Below, piece after piece: positions 1 through 5,816 of a DNA stretch of 5,816 nucleotides. The translations under genes were made by a program, and so were the position numbers. Position 1 is the first letter of the stretch. Every line of letters begins with the position of its first letter. Below the pieces are notes generated by a model that was given only the letters and a program-made list of their open reading frames with translations, did no database searches and had not been told where the DNA came from. The DNA is taken from the NCBI GenBank assembly GCA_024280875.1, contig JAJRPH010000175.1, positions 1 through 5,816 of the forward strand, written 5' to 3'. This DNA comes from Deltaproteobacteria bacterium (GTDB lineage: Bacteria > Desulfobacterota > Desulfobacteria > Desulfobacterales > Desulfosalsimonadaceae).

Positions 1-1074
1 AAGGAAAAAATCGAAATAACTAAATGGGGAGCAATACTCTCAGCGACCACCATACTATTAATCGGTTTTCTGTATTACAGTCTCCATTATAAATACACTA
101 ATCCGGAGAATAATGCCGTTTTTGAAATCTATGATAACACCGGTCCCAAAATCGGTGAACCGGACCCGGCTGTTCAATATATCAATATCGTTCAACGGAA
201 AAATTCCAATGCATACGTTAAAAAAGCGCCCTATGTTACACTGAGGGATAATTTAACACAGGCATTTATTAACCCGATCATTTCGCCGCTCAAAGATTCT
301 GACGATCTCTTTAACTGGTTGTTTGTCGCATCCGGGATCATCGCCTGTTTACTTTTTTTATTTTTCAATAAAAACAAAAACCAAATTCAGCCGTTAATTT
401 TTGCTTTTTGCGCTGTTTTTTTTATACTGCTTACTTACTCCATCCGCCTGAACTATACATCCACTTCCTTTTTTCCATGGGCGATTTTTCCCAGAAGGCT
501 TGCGACATATCAGCACACGGCAATGGCAATGATTTACAGTATTTTTATTATCAAATTCATTAAAATGATATCGGATCGATATTTGGCAAAATTGCGGACA
601 GGAACAGCAGCGGCAATGATTCTGGCAGGTTGTATTATTTTTGCGTTTCCATCAATAAGTTTTATCAATTCAGATCAAAACAATAGTTCCGCCTTTACCT
701 CGCAAAATTTTAAAGAATTGCTAAATTTTCTGAACGAGAATGCAACGCAAGAAGAAAATGCAGTCGCGAATTTTAAGACATTGAACTACATGAATTACCT
801 GTCAAATATGAATTTTGTATCAGAAGGCAGGGGTCCATACCAGGTTTATCGGTTGATCAGCAAAAATCTAAGAAGCCTGAAAGATATCCGAAACTTTTTT
901 ATGACCCCGAACGCTCAATTTCTAAAAAAATACCATATTCAGTATATAATTTTAAGCAAAGTTGGGAATCCGGCCGGAGAAGCTTCATTTTTATTTACGT
1001 CATTCAATGCACCTGCTGGACTATATATTCCATACCAGAATAAGGATTACATCGTTCTGAGTACTAAAAGTTGA
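1..1074 (+). CDS. Multi-pass membrane protein, probable GT-C-type glycosyltransferase, C-terminal part (5' end outside window)
   Basis: The frame is open from base 1 and ends in TGA, giving 357 residues of a longer protein. A TTG at 319 is only an internal Leu codon, because the same frame continues upstream without a stop. About five hydrophobic segments are visible, near residues 9-27, 107-122, 131-148, 173-190 and 203-222. A soluble tail of about 135 residues follows. A loop of about 80 residues separates the first two segments. The tail carries a helical stretch (FKELLNFLNENA) and later KKYHIQYIILSK. That pattern is usual in the C-terminal extracytoplasmic domains of GT-C glycosyltransferases and related polysaccharide membrane proteins, which use lipid-linked sugars. 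The catalytic loops of that fold lie near the N-terminus and are not in the window, so activity is inferred and the family uncertain. Base composition is far more AT-rich than in the convergent genes (16 G/C of 60 at 541-600), which suggests separate ancestry. Confidence 0.75.
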   Translation, partial: KEKIEITKWGAILSATTILLIGFLYYSLHYKYTNPENNAVFEIYDNTGPKIGEPDPAVQYINIVQRKNSNAYVKKAPYVTLRDNLTQAFINPIISPLKDSDDLFNWLFVASGIIACLLFLFFNKNKNQIQPLIFAFCAVFFILLTYSIRLNYTSTSFFPWAIFPRRLATYQHTAMAMIYSIFIIKFIKMISDRYLAKLRTGTAAAMILAGCIIFAFPSISFINSDQNNSSAFTSQNFKELLNFLNENATQEENAVANFKTLNYMNYLSNMNFVSEGRGPYQVYRLISKNLRSLKDIRNFFMTPNAQFLKKYHIQYIILSKVGNPAGEASFLFTSFNAPAGLYIPYQNKDYIVLSTKS

Positions 1075-1123
1075 TGATTCTTCCGATTCCCCACGGTCCA
1101 TCTTTTTTTCAAGATTATTCCCG

Positions 1124-2464
1124 TTATCGTTTCTTTTGATTTTTGATACGATACTTATTCATTTTGTAACGAAGCATCCGTTCGCTAATCCCTAAAGTTT
1201 CAGCTGCTCGGGTCTGTATCCAGTCATGTTTTTCAAGGGCGGAAATCATCATTTCCCGCTCAACCGCTTCCATGCGTTTTGAAAGTGTTCCTTCCTGTTC
1301 AATCGCCTGATGAAAACGGATCTCTGCCGGTAAATCGCCGGTCCTGATAACCGGTCCGCGAGACAGGGTCAGGGTTCGCTGGATCATATGCTCAAGCTCT
1401 CTGACATTGCCGGGGAATGAATACTTGATAAGTGTTGTCATGGCATCGGAATCAAATCGGACGGCCCGGGAATTATATCGCTCAAGAAAAAAATCCGTTA
1501 ATGCGGGGATATCCTCCCTTCTGTTGCGAAGCGGAGGAATCTCAATATCCAGGACATTTAAACGGTAGAACAGATCCTCTCTGAAGTCACCGTCTTCAAC
1601 CATTTTCCGAAGATCCCGATTTGTCGCTGCAAGCACCCGAACATCGATGGGAATATCTTTTTCACTTCCTACACGGCTGATTTTCTGTTCCTGCAAGGCT
1701 CTTAGCAGTTTTGCCTGTAAGTTCAACGGCAACTCGCCGACTTCGTCCAGAAACAGACTCCCGTCCTGCGCCAGTTCAAAACGGCCTTTACGGCTTGAAG
1801 CAGCGCCGGTAAAAGCGCCTTTTTCATGTCCAAAAACCTCTGATTCAAACAGATTTTCCGGGATCGCCGCGCAGTTGACTTCTATAAAGGATTTCTCCTT
1901 GCGTGGACTTAGTAGATGGATAATCCTGGCGATCAGGTCTTTTCCGGTTCCGGTCTCCCCCCGGATCAACACGGTCCAATCCGTCGGCGCGATTCGTCTG
2001 ACCAATGAAAAAACCTCTTTCATGGCGTTGCTGTCTCCGATCACTTTGATCGGAAATTCTTCTTCATCCATCGTCACGGCGACATTTGCGGCTTCTTCTT
2101 CAATCATCACGGTTTGCTCAATCATTTGGATCTTTTCCAAAAGAGAAGAAAGGTCCACCGGCTTTTCAAGAAAATCGTCCGCACCAAGCTTCATAACAGT
2201 CACAGCCGTATCCACAGAGCCAAAAGCTGTAATCATGATACTTCGCACCAGGGGGTTTATCTCTTTTATTTTTCTCAGGACCTGATCGCCGGACATACCG
2301 GGCATCCGATTATCAAGAATCACCAACTGAAAAGGCAACATGGAAAAAAAACTCAAGGCCTCATGCCCGTCCGCTGCCGGGGTCACTTCATACCCCTGTT
2401 TTTCAAGAAAACCCCTTAACAGTTCGCGCTGTATTTCTTCATCATCCACCACGAGAATTTTCAT
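1124..2464 (-). CDS. NtrC-family sigma-54-dependent response regulator
   Basis: This 446-residue protein is a complete three-domain activator that should remodel sigma-54 RNA polymerase when phosphorylated. The receiver domain (about 1-118) has acidic D7/D8, phospho-acceptor D51, T79 and K101. The AAA+ domain (about 140-370) has Walker A GETGTGKD at 169-176 and an intact sigma-54 contact loop GAFTGA at 216-221. It also has Walker B SLFLDE at 236-241, AATNRDL at 279-285, the arginine-rich FREDLFYRLNV at 294-304 and sensor-II GNVREL at 352-357. A Fis-type helix-turn-helix lies at about 415-436, with a basic end. I chose ATG at 2464, which begins MKILVVDDEE as family members do. An upstream in-frame TTG at 2479 would add five residues and is less likely. 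Only a weak GAAAG precedes the ATG, and the start lies 23 bp inside the kinase gene, so translation is probably coupled. It is the last gene of the operon and its partner is the adjacent kinase. Target genes are unknown. Confidence 0.95.
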   Translation of the reverse strand: MKILVVDDEEIQRELLRGFLEKQGYEVTPAADGHEALSFFSMLPFQLVILDNRMPGMSGDQVLRKIKEINPLVRSIMITAFGSVDTAVTVMKLGADDFLEKPVDLSSLLEKIQMIEQTVMIEEEAANVAVTMDEEEFPIKVIGDSNAMKEVFSLVRRIAPTDWTVLIRGETGTGKDLIARIIHLLSPRKEKSFIEVNCAAIPENLFESEVFGHEKGAFTGAASSRKGRFELAQDGSLFLDEVGELPLNLQAKLLRALQEQKISRVGSEKDIPIDVRVLAATNRDLRKMVEDGDFREDLFYRLNVLDIEIPPLRNRREDIPALTDFFLERYNSRAVRFDSDAMTTLIKYSFPGNVRELEHMIQRTLTLSRGPVIRTGDLPAEIRFHQAIEQEGTLSKRMEAVEREMMISALEKHDWIQTRAAETLGISERMLRYKMNKYRIKNQKKR

Positions 2465-4037
2465 GATAATTTCTTTCAATGGGAAGGAAAAGGTTAATTC
2501 GTACCCGACCGGGAATTGGAACCAGAACTTTCATCCGTCCGCCGTGGGCACGGATTATACGTGCAGAAATCGATAGCCCTAACCCGGAACCCCTGGTTTT
2601 GGTTGTAAAATATGGCTCCAGAATTTTTTCAGCTTCATTTTCAGGTAAATCAAACCCACTGTTTTCAATAGAAAGGACCAGATCAACCCCCTGTTGAAAA
2701 AGCCTGATTTCAATGTCCCCGCCATTTGGTTGCGCTTCAATTGCATTTTTAATCAAATTCTCCACAGCCTCTTCCAGAAGGTCGGAATCCGCCGTAATTG
2801 TCTGATGATATTCCGGTTTATAGTGTATTGTTATAGAAGCATTTATGCATGGCTGCCGGTAAAGTGTCAAGATATGATTAACAACTGAATCCGGATTGAC
2901 TTTCTGGGGATGAGGGACCAGGGGACTGGCGTAACGATGAAGTCCGGTGATGATGCTGTTTGTTCTCTTAACCGCTATCAGCAGGTTTGAAATCAGGCCA
3001 CGATGTTCGTCGTCTAATTCATCTGCTTCAATCTGTAATCGTTGAAGTCCCATGCTGATGGCATTCAGAGGATTCCGGATTTCATGGGTAATGGTGGATG
3101 AGGCCCGGCCCAGGGCAGCATCCTCTTTTTCCGCTGCAAGCCTGCGTTCAAATCTCCGTACATGATTCACATACGAGACCTGATACCGGTAAAGAAGCCA
3201 TGAAGAGAACACACCCAGGCAGGCGATAATGATACTGAAAAGAATAAATTCATTTCGAAGCTGGTTCACTCGTTTAAAAAAATGTGTTGCCTTAAGCCCT
3301 GCAACCAGCACATCCGGCCCCAGAGGGACGATGACCTCCGCTACCTTATCCTTGTTATCGTCTACTATTCTGACCTGGGTTGCTGCGCCGGATTTCCCGT
3401 GCGCCAAAGGTCCGGTTTCGATGCGGACATATCGGATGCCGGCCTGTGCAGACAGCATACCCAGCATATGATCCAGGCTGATCTGTTCTTTGAGTTTGTC
3501 TATCCGTTTGCCGGCCAGCCCTACCGTTATACATGTTGATTCGATACTTCCCGGAAGGGTCAGGTAATAAATATTTTTATTTTTCAGATATCGGATGTTG
3601 AAATTTTCTGTTTGGCAGGTGTTTCCCAAGGGAAACCAGCCGGGCGGACCTTCAGTATAATCGCTGTCATTTCTGACAATTCGGATACCCGCCAGCCCGG
3701 ACTCTTCAGCGAACGCGGTAAGTTCATCACTCGCAAAAGGTTCAATAGAATCCAGGTATCCGACAAATCGTGCGGAGTTTCCTAAAAAAGTCTCCATAAT
3801 CTCTTTAACGATTTCCTGGGACAGCACTGAACTGTCAGCATTCAACCGGATCATGCCGGCCAGCATCCTGGCATGTTCCCCTGCATGATTATTAAATGTC
3901 TTTTCCGCGTATCGAAGCTGCCAGAAAAAATAAGCCAGTACCAACAGAATCAACGTCCCGATCACAATGAGATTGGCCTTCCATGCGGATTCTATATGAA
4001 AATGATTTGTAATTCTTTTTCCGGCCTTGTCTTTCAT
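2442..4037 (-). CDS. Membrane-bound sensor histidine kinase (NtrB/AtoS-like), partner of the NtrC-type regulator
   Basis: This 531-residue protein should autophosphorylate on His and pass the phosphate to D51 of the adjacent regulator. Transmembrane helices at about 22-39 and 264-283 enclose a periplasmic sensor region of about 220 residues that I do not recognise; it holds two cysteines, C141 and C169. No HAMP domain is evident. A short charged, coiled-coil-like linker (about 290-308) leads to the dimerisation box HEIRNPLN with acceptor H318. The ATPase domain has N-box ENLIKNAIEA (426-435), F-box EPYFTTK (474-480) and G2 box GSGLGLS (483-489). The G1 box is unusual: the usual DxGxG is replaced by ENSGFDLPE (458-466). 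The ATG at 4037 overlaps the upstream stop as TGATG. A GTG directly before it (4040) would give a GTGA overlap and one extra residue. The ligand is unknown; neighbouring exported proteins suggest an envelope signal. Confidence 0.93.
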   Translation of the reverse strand: MKDKAGKRITNHFHIESAWKANLIVIGTLILLVLAYFFWQLRYAEKTFNNHAGEHARMLAGMIRLNADSSVLSQEIVKEIMETFLGNSARFVGYLDSIEPFASDELTAFAEESGLAGIRIVRNDSDYTEGPPGWFPLGNTCQTENFNIRYLKNKNIYYLTLPGSIESTCITVGLAGKRIDKLKEQISLDHMLGMLSAQAGIRYVRIETGPLAHGKSGAATQVRIVDDNKDKVAEVIVPLGPDVLVAGLKATHFFKRVNQLRNEFILFSIIIACLGVFSSWLLYRYQVSYVNHVRRFERRLAAEKEDAALGRASSTITHEIRNPLNAISMGLQRLQIEADELDDEHRGLISNLLIAVKRTNSIITGLHRYASPLVPHPQKVNPDSVVNHILTLYRQPCINASITIHYKPEYHQTITADSDLLEEAVENLIKNAIEAQPNGGDIEIRLFQQGVDLVLSIENSGFDLPENEAEKILEPYFTTKTRGSGLGLSISARIIRAHGGRMKVLVPIPGRVRINLFLPIERNYHENSRGG

Positions 4038-4040
4038 CAC
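4035..4040 (-). promoter_or_regulatory. Overlapping stop/start joining the small exported protein gene to the kinase gene
   Basis: The minus strand reads GTGATG. TGA (4039-4037) ends the upstream gene and ATG (4037-4035) starts the kinase, while GTG (4040-4038) is an alternative start one codon earlier. GGGA lies a few bases upstream, inside the previous gene. This arrangement usually means re-initiation and matched expression of the two genes. Confidence 0.7.
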
Positions 4041-4459
4041 TTCCCGCTATATCCCTTCCCTCCGTGCCGTCTGCTGCCCATCCCTCTTTTTTTGCCAAGC
4101 CGGGTCCGCACACCGGTTGGATCATATCCGCCCCTTCTGTTTCCACTTCGAATATGCGTGGCTTTAAACGTGTTTAGGGAATCTGCTTCAAAATTTCCCC
4201 ACAGGCGTAACAGCTTTCCCTCTTTAATATTTTCGCACAATTGATCCGGCACAAAATATACGGTAACAACCCCGGGCACAAGATTATCTCCCTGGCCGGA
4301 AATTGCATCAGACGAATCAGTCGACCCGCTTAAACGGACGGTCATTTTTCCATTTTCCCGATCAAGTGAAACTACAGTCCCCAAAATGGCATCAGAGGCC
4401 GCAGCCGGAACTGAAAGGATAGGAATCAAAATCATTAAAAAGATCGCGATACGCCACAT
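4037..4459 (-). CDS. Small exported protein with OB-like N-terminal part and basic Gly/Arg-rich tail, function unknown
   Basis: The product has 140 residues and I do not recognise a named family. Residues 1-21 are a clear signal peptide: a hydrophobic run IAIFLMILIPIL, then VPAAA with likely cleavage before S22. The mature N-terminal part (about 23-103) starts AILGTVVSLDRENGKMTVRL and continues with predicted beta-strands. This resembles the small OB-like or DUF5666-type periplasmic folds, but only by eye. From residue 104 the sequence changes to a tail of about 37 residues with roughly twelve Lys/Arg, nine Gly and a single acidic residue, presumably disordered and able to bind an anionic surface. 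There is one cysteine (C75). The ATG is preceded by GGTGA at suitable spacing and lies 25 bp inside the barrel gene. The stop overlaps the kinase ATG. Its place between barrel and kinase suggests a periplasmic accessory or signal-transmitting role, which is inference. Confidence 0.8.
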   Translation of the reverse strand: MWRIAIFLMILIPILSVPAAASDAILGTVVSLDRENGKMTVRLSGSTDSSDAISGQGDNLVPGVVTVYFVPDQLCENIKEGKLLRLWGNFEADSLNTFKATHIRSGNRRGGYDPTGVRTRLGKKRGMGSRRHGGKGYSGK

Positions 4460-5412
4460 AACGTCACCATATTCGTGTAAGATTCCTCGGATAAAGAGGA
4501 ATTGTTATGGGTCCAGTTAACCCGGAAAAACAATTCATATTGCCTGACCAGACGACTAATACCGCCTCCGATGTTCCAGGCAGTATCCTGCCGGTCAATA
4601 CCGTCTGTCACATCATTATAAACCGATTTGTCCCATGAAACCGTACCGGAAATATACCAGATGTTCAACGATTCCCACAACAAAGAAAACATGACACCGT
4701 TTTTAATATAGGATTCCTCAGCAATTGAGGAAGACCGCCGGTCATGGGTAAATAACAATTCGGCATCAGTTTCAGGTGTAAAATTATAACGAAATAAAAA
4801 ACCGGTAGAGTATAAATAGTCATCCCGGAGATCTGTTTGGTGTTGACTATCCTCCTCCTTCATATTTTTATACTCGCCATCTGCCAGAACGTCTACTTTA
4901 TTACGATAATCCTGCCAGCACCAGGTTTGCTGAATTTCAACCGTAAGCCTCGCATAGGGCAACCATTCGAAACGCCCACCCAGGCAATGTTCATTCATGC
5001 TGTCTGCAGACTGTTCCATATCACGAAATATCGTCCCTTCATAAAAAAAATCAGGCACAAATCGGCCTTCCGCCAAAGGAATGGCAAGCGATGCACCGGT
5101 ATAAATCTGATAGTTATCCTTTACATTAAAATAATCCTGATATTTTGCGCCAACGTAGCCCTTGCCTTCAATCAAGGGGGAATCAGAAAAGAAATACCGG
5201 GAAAGGTCTGTGTGATATAAAGAAAACATGGAACTTGTCGGAGTCGGAGACCGGGTCACATTGTCATCATGGCCGCCAGCCAGTTCAATAGATAAATCTG
5301 TTGCCGCCGCCCGCACTTCCGAAAAAAATATAACAACCAGAATCGCAAGGAGCCGGATCAAAATATAGTTCGAATTTTCAGGTACCACACGCTGTTGTCG
5401 TTGAAATTTCAT
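4435..5412 (-). CDS. Outer-membrane beta-barrel protein, uncharacterised
   Basis: The 325-residue product has a signal peptide with a long polar start, a hydrophobic core at about 17-30 and probable cleavage after RAAA at residue 37. The mature part of about 288 residues alternates polar and hydrophobic/aromatic residues in many short strands separated by Asp/Asn/Ser-rich turns, for example LFRYNFTPETDAELLFTHD. It ends in GVSRSF, a C-terminal Phe with Gly six positions from the end, which fits a partial BAM recognition signal. The mature N-terminus has GGHDDNVTRSP, a kind of Asp-Asn motif I associate with uncharacterised barrels. The strand count suggests roughly 12-14 strands, estimated by eye. 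Unusually for a barrel it has three cysteines (C143, C165, C319). ATG at 5412 follows AGGG at 5423-5426 with 10-nt spacing. It is the first gene of the four-gene operon. It could be a porin, a secretion/export barrel or a surface sensor; no substrate can be assigned. Confidence 0.82.
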   Translation of the reverse strand: MKFQRQQRVVPENSNYILIRLLAILVVIFFSEVRAAATDLSIELAGGHDDNVTRSPTPTSSMFSLYHTDLSRYFFSDSPLIEGKGYVGAKYQDYFNVKDNYQIYTGASLAIPLAEGRFVPDFFYEGTIFRDMEQSADSMNEHCLGGRFEWLPYARLTVEIQQTWCWQDYRNKVDVLADGEYKNMKEEDSQHQTDLRDDYLYSTGFLFRYNFTPETDAELLFTHDRRSSSIAEESYIKNGVMFSLLWESLNIWYISGTVSWDKSVYNDVTDGIDRQDTAWNIGGGISRLVRQYELFFRVNWTHNNSSLSEESYTNMVTLCGVSRSF

Positions 5413-5481
5413 ATTTATTAAGCCCTGACACCTGCAATACCGATAAAAATTAGGTGAAAAAATGCAGGCAGAGACTCTTTT

Positions 5482-5509
5482 CTTATCATGAGGTGCTTTC
5501 TTAAATCAA
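5482..5509 (-). promoter_or_regulatory. Candidate sigma-70-type promoter for the barrel-to-regulator operon
   Basis: On the minus strand TTGATT (5509-5504) is followed after 16 nt by GATAAG (5487-5482). Each matches four of six consensus bases. It lies between the upstream terminator and the barrel start, and would give a leader of about 60 nt. No GG-N10-GC (sigma-54) pair was found in this gap. A promoter is expected here because of the terminator, but the exact boxes are a by-eye guess. Confidence 0.35.
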
Positions 5510-5544
5510 CGCCTATACATAACAGCAAGAAATTAAAATAAAAA

Positions 5545-5583
5545 TTTTCCGATGGATCGGGTCTATCCGTCACCATCGGAAAA
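5545..5583 (-). terminator. Rho-independent terminator of the Gly-rich protein gene
   Basis: A perfect 11-bp inverted repeat, TTTTCCGATGG (5545-5555) and CCATCGGAAAA (5573-5583), surrounds a 17-nt loop that can pair further (CGG/CCG). In minus-strand transcription the stem is followed by a T-rich tract (TTTTTATTTTAATTT, about 5530-5544), as intrinsic terminators require. On the plus strand the stem is followed by CTTATAT, so it is directional. It sits 20 bp after the stop of the Gly-rich gene and before the barrel gene, separating two transcription units. Confidence 0.85.
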
Positions 5584-5603
5584 CTTATATCATTATATTA
5601 ACA

Positions 5604-5816
5604 TCAGCTTATTGTGCATGTACCTGATTTATTCCCATTGCCGGATCCGTCTTTCGGACCGTTTCCACCATTACCCGAGCCATCTCCCGGTCCATGACCG
5701 CCGTGTCCGCCGCCGCCATTACCACGTCCACCTTTGGCCAGGATTAAGGAATCGGTCACTGAATCAGTCAAGGGAAGCAGACAGGAACCGTCTTTTTTCT
5801 GGCTTTTGGTCCGGGT
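5604..5816 (-). CDS. Gly/Asp/Asn-rich protein, C-terminal fragment (5' end outside window)
   Basis: Reading the minus strand from 5816 gives 70 codons without a stop, then TGA at 5606-5604 and a terminator 20 bp later. The start is beyond the window. The fragment begins TRTKSQKKDGSC, then a short ordinary stretch ending DSLILAKGG. From residue 29 on it is dominated by Gly with His, Asp, Asn, Pro and Lys. This part holds GGGGHGGHGPGD and a twice-repeated unit GPxDGSGNG, and ends KSGTCTIS. Cysteines at fragment residues 12 and 67 flank the Gly-rich part. Similar Gly-rich tails preceded by a DGSC motif occur, as far as I remember, in small uncharacterised proteins of Desulfobacterota. Such a tail could be a flexible surface or metal/calcium-binding segment, but nothing here proves it. 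Codon agreement, terminator placement and repeat conservation make it a real gene. Confidence 0.75.
   Translation of the reverse strand, partial: TRTKSQKKDGSCLLPLTDSVTDSLILAKGGRGNGGGGHGGHGPGDGSGNGGNGPKDGSGNGNKSGTCTIS
5634..5693 (-). repeat. Two tandem copies of a GPxDGSGNG protein repeat
   Basis: Copy 1 (5693-5664) reads GPGDGSGNGG and copy 2 (5660-5634) reads GPKDGSGNG within the Gly-rich gene. At the DNA level most shared residues use different third bases, for instance GAT/GAC, GGC/GGA, TCG/TCC and GGT/GGC. The repeat is therefore kept at the protein level rather than being a recent DNA duplication. Confidence 0.7.

Noticed and set aside
1073..1116. Possible plus-strand terminator after the membrane-protein gene (GATG/CATC and CCG/CGG followed by a run of seven T)
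   Set aside because: The stems are only 3-4 bp with unpaired bases between them, so only the T tract is convincing. The short ATCTT/AAGAT palindrome beside it lacks a following T run on either strand.
1647..2576. Overlapping plus-strand open frames of 78-212 codons opposite the regulator gene
   Set aside because: They are antisense to strongly conserved NtrC-family motifs, rich in Ser/Arg/Phe as expected of mirror frames, and lack ribosome binding sites or recognisable domains.
3873..4244. Open frames on both strands across the kinase/small-protein junction
   Set aside because: They run out of frame with the two supported genes, whose signal peptide, transmembrane helix and overlapping stop/start explain the region.
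4837..5220. Plus-strand 127-codon open frame with hydrophobic stretches
   Set aside because: It is antisense to the barrel gene. The alternating beta-strand codons of a barrel readily produce hydrophobic mirror frames.
5638..5662. Short inverted repeat TCCG/CGGA in the Gly-rich gene
   Set aside because: It lies inside codons for the Gly-rich repeat and has a 4-bp stem, so it is explained by coding sequence.
1..5816. CRISPR arrays, tRNA/rRNA genes, insertion sequences or toxin-antitoxin pairs
   Set aside because: No direct-repeat/spacer pattern, cloverleaf, transposase motif or terminal inverted repeat was seen on reading both strands.

Overview
The window looks like chromosomal DNA from a Gram-negative bacterium. 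It encodes an outer-membrane-type beta-barrel with a signal peptide, a periplasm-facing histidine kinase and a sigma-54-type (NtrC-family) response regulator. The Gly/Asp/Asn-rich tail of the rightmost gene and the style of the kinase/regulator pair recall Desulfobacterota (former Deltaproteobacteria). That placement rests on memory of similar proteins and is a tentative inference, not a search result.

Layout. Positions 1-1074 (+ strand) hold the 3' part of an AT-rich gene for a multi-pass inner-membrane protein with a soluble C-terminal domain, probably a GT-C-type glycosyltransferase. It converges, across a 49-bp gap, on a minus-strand gene cluster that fills the rest of the window. Read in its direction of transcription, that cluster begins with the C-terminal 70 codons of a Gly-rich protein with an internal repeat (5816-5604). 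An intrinsic terminator follows (5583-5545), then a candidate promoter (5509-5482). After these come a beta-barrel protein (5412-4435), a small exported protein with an OB-like N-terminal part and a basic Gly/Arg tail (4459-4037), a membrane histidine kinase (4037-2442) and an NtrC-family response regulator (2464-1124). The last four genes overlap by 25, 1 and 23 bp, so they almost certainly form one translationally coupled operon.

How it may work. The kinase would sense something in the periplasm through a sensor domain of about 220 residues and phosphorylate the regulator. The regulator would then activate sigma-54 promoters, none of which I can see in this window. Co-transcription with an outer-membrane barrel and an exported basic protein, next to a Gly-rich protein, suggests an envelope- or surface-associated signalling module. 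The kinase and regulator assignments are firm. The roles of the barrel, the small exported protein and the Gly-rich protein are not known from sequence alone.
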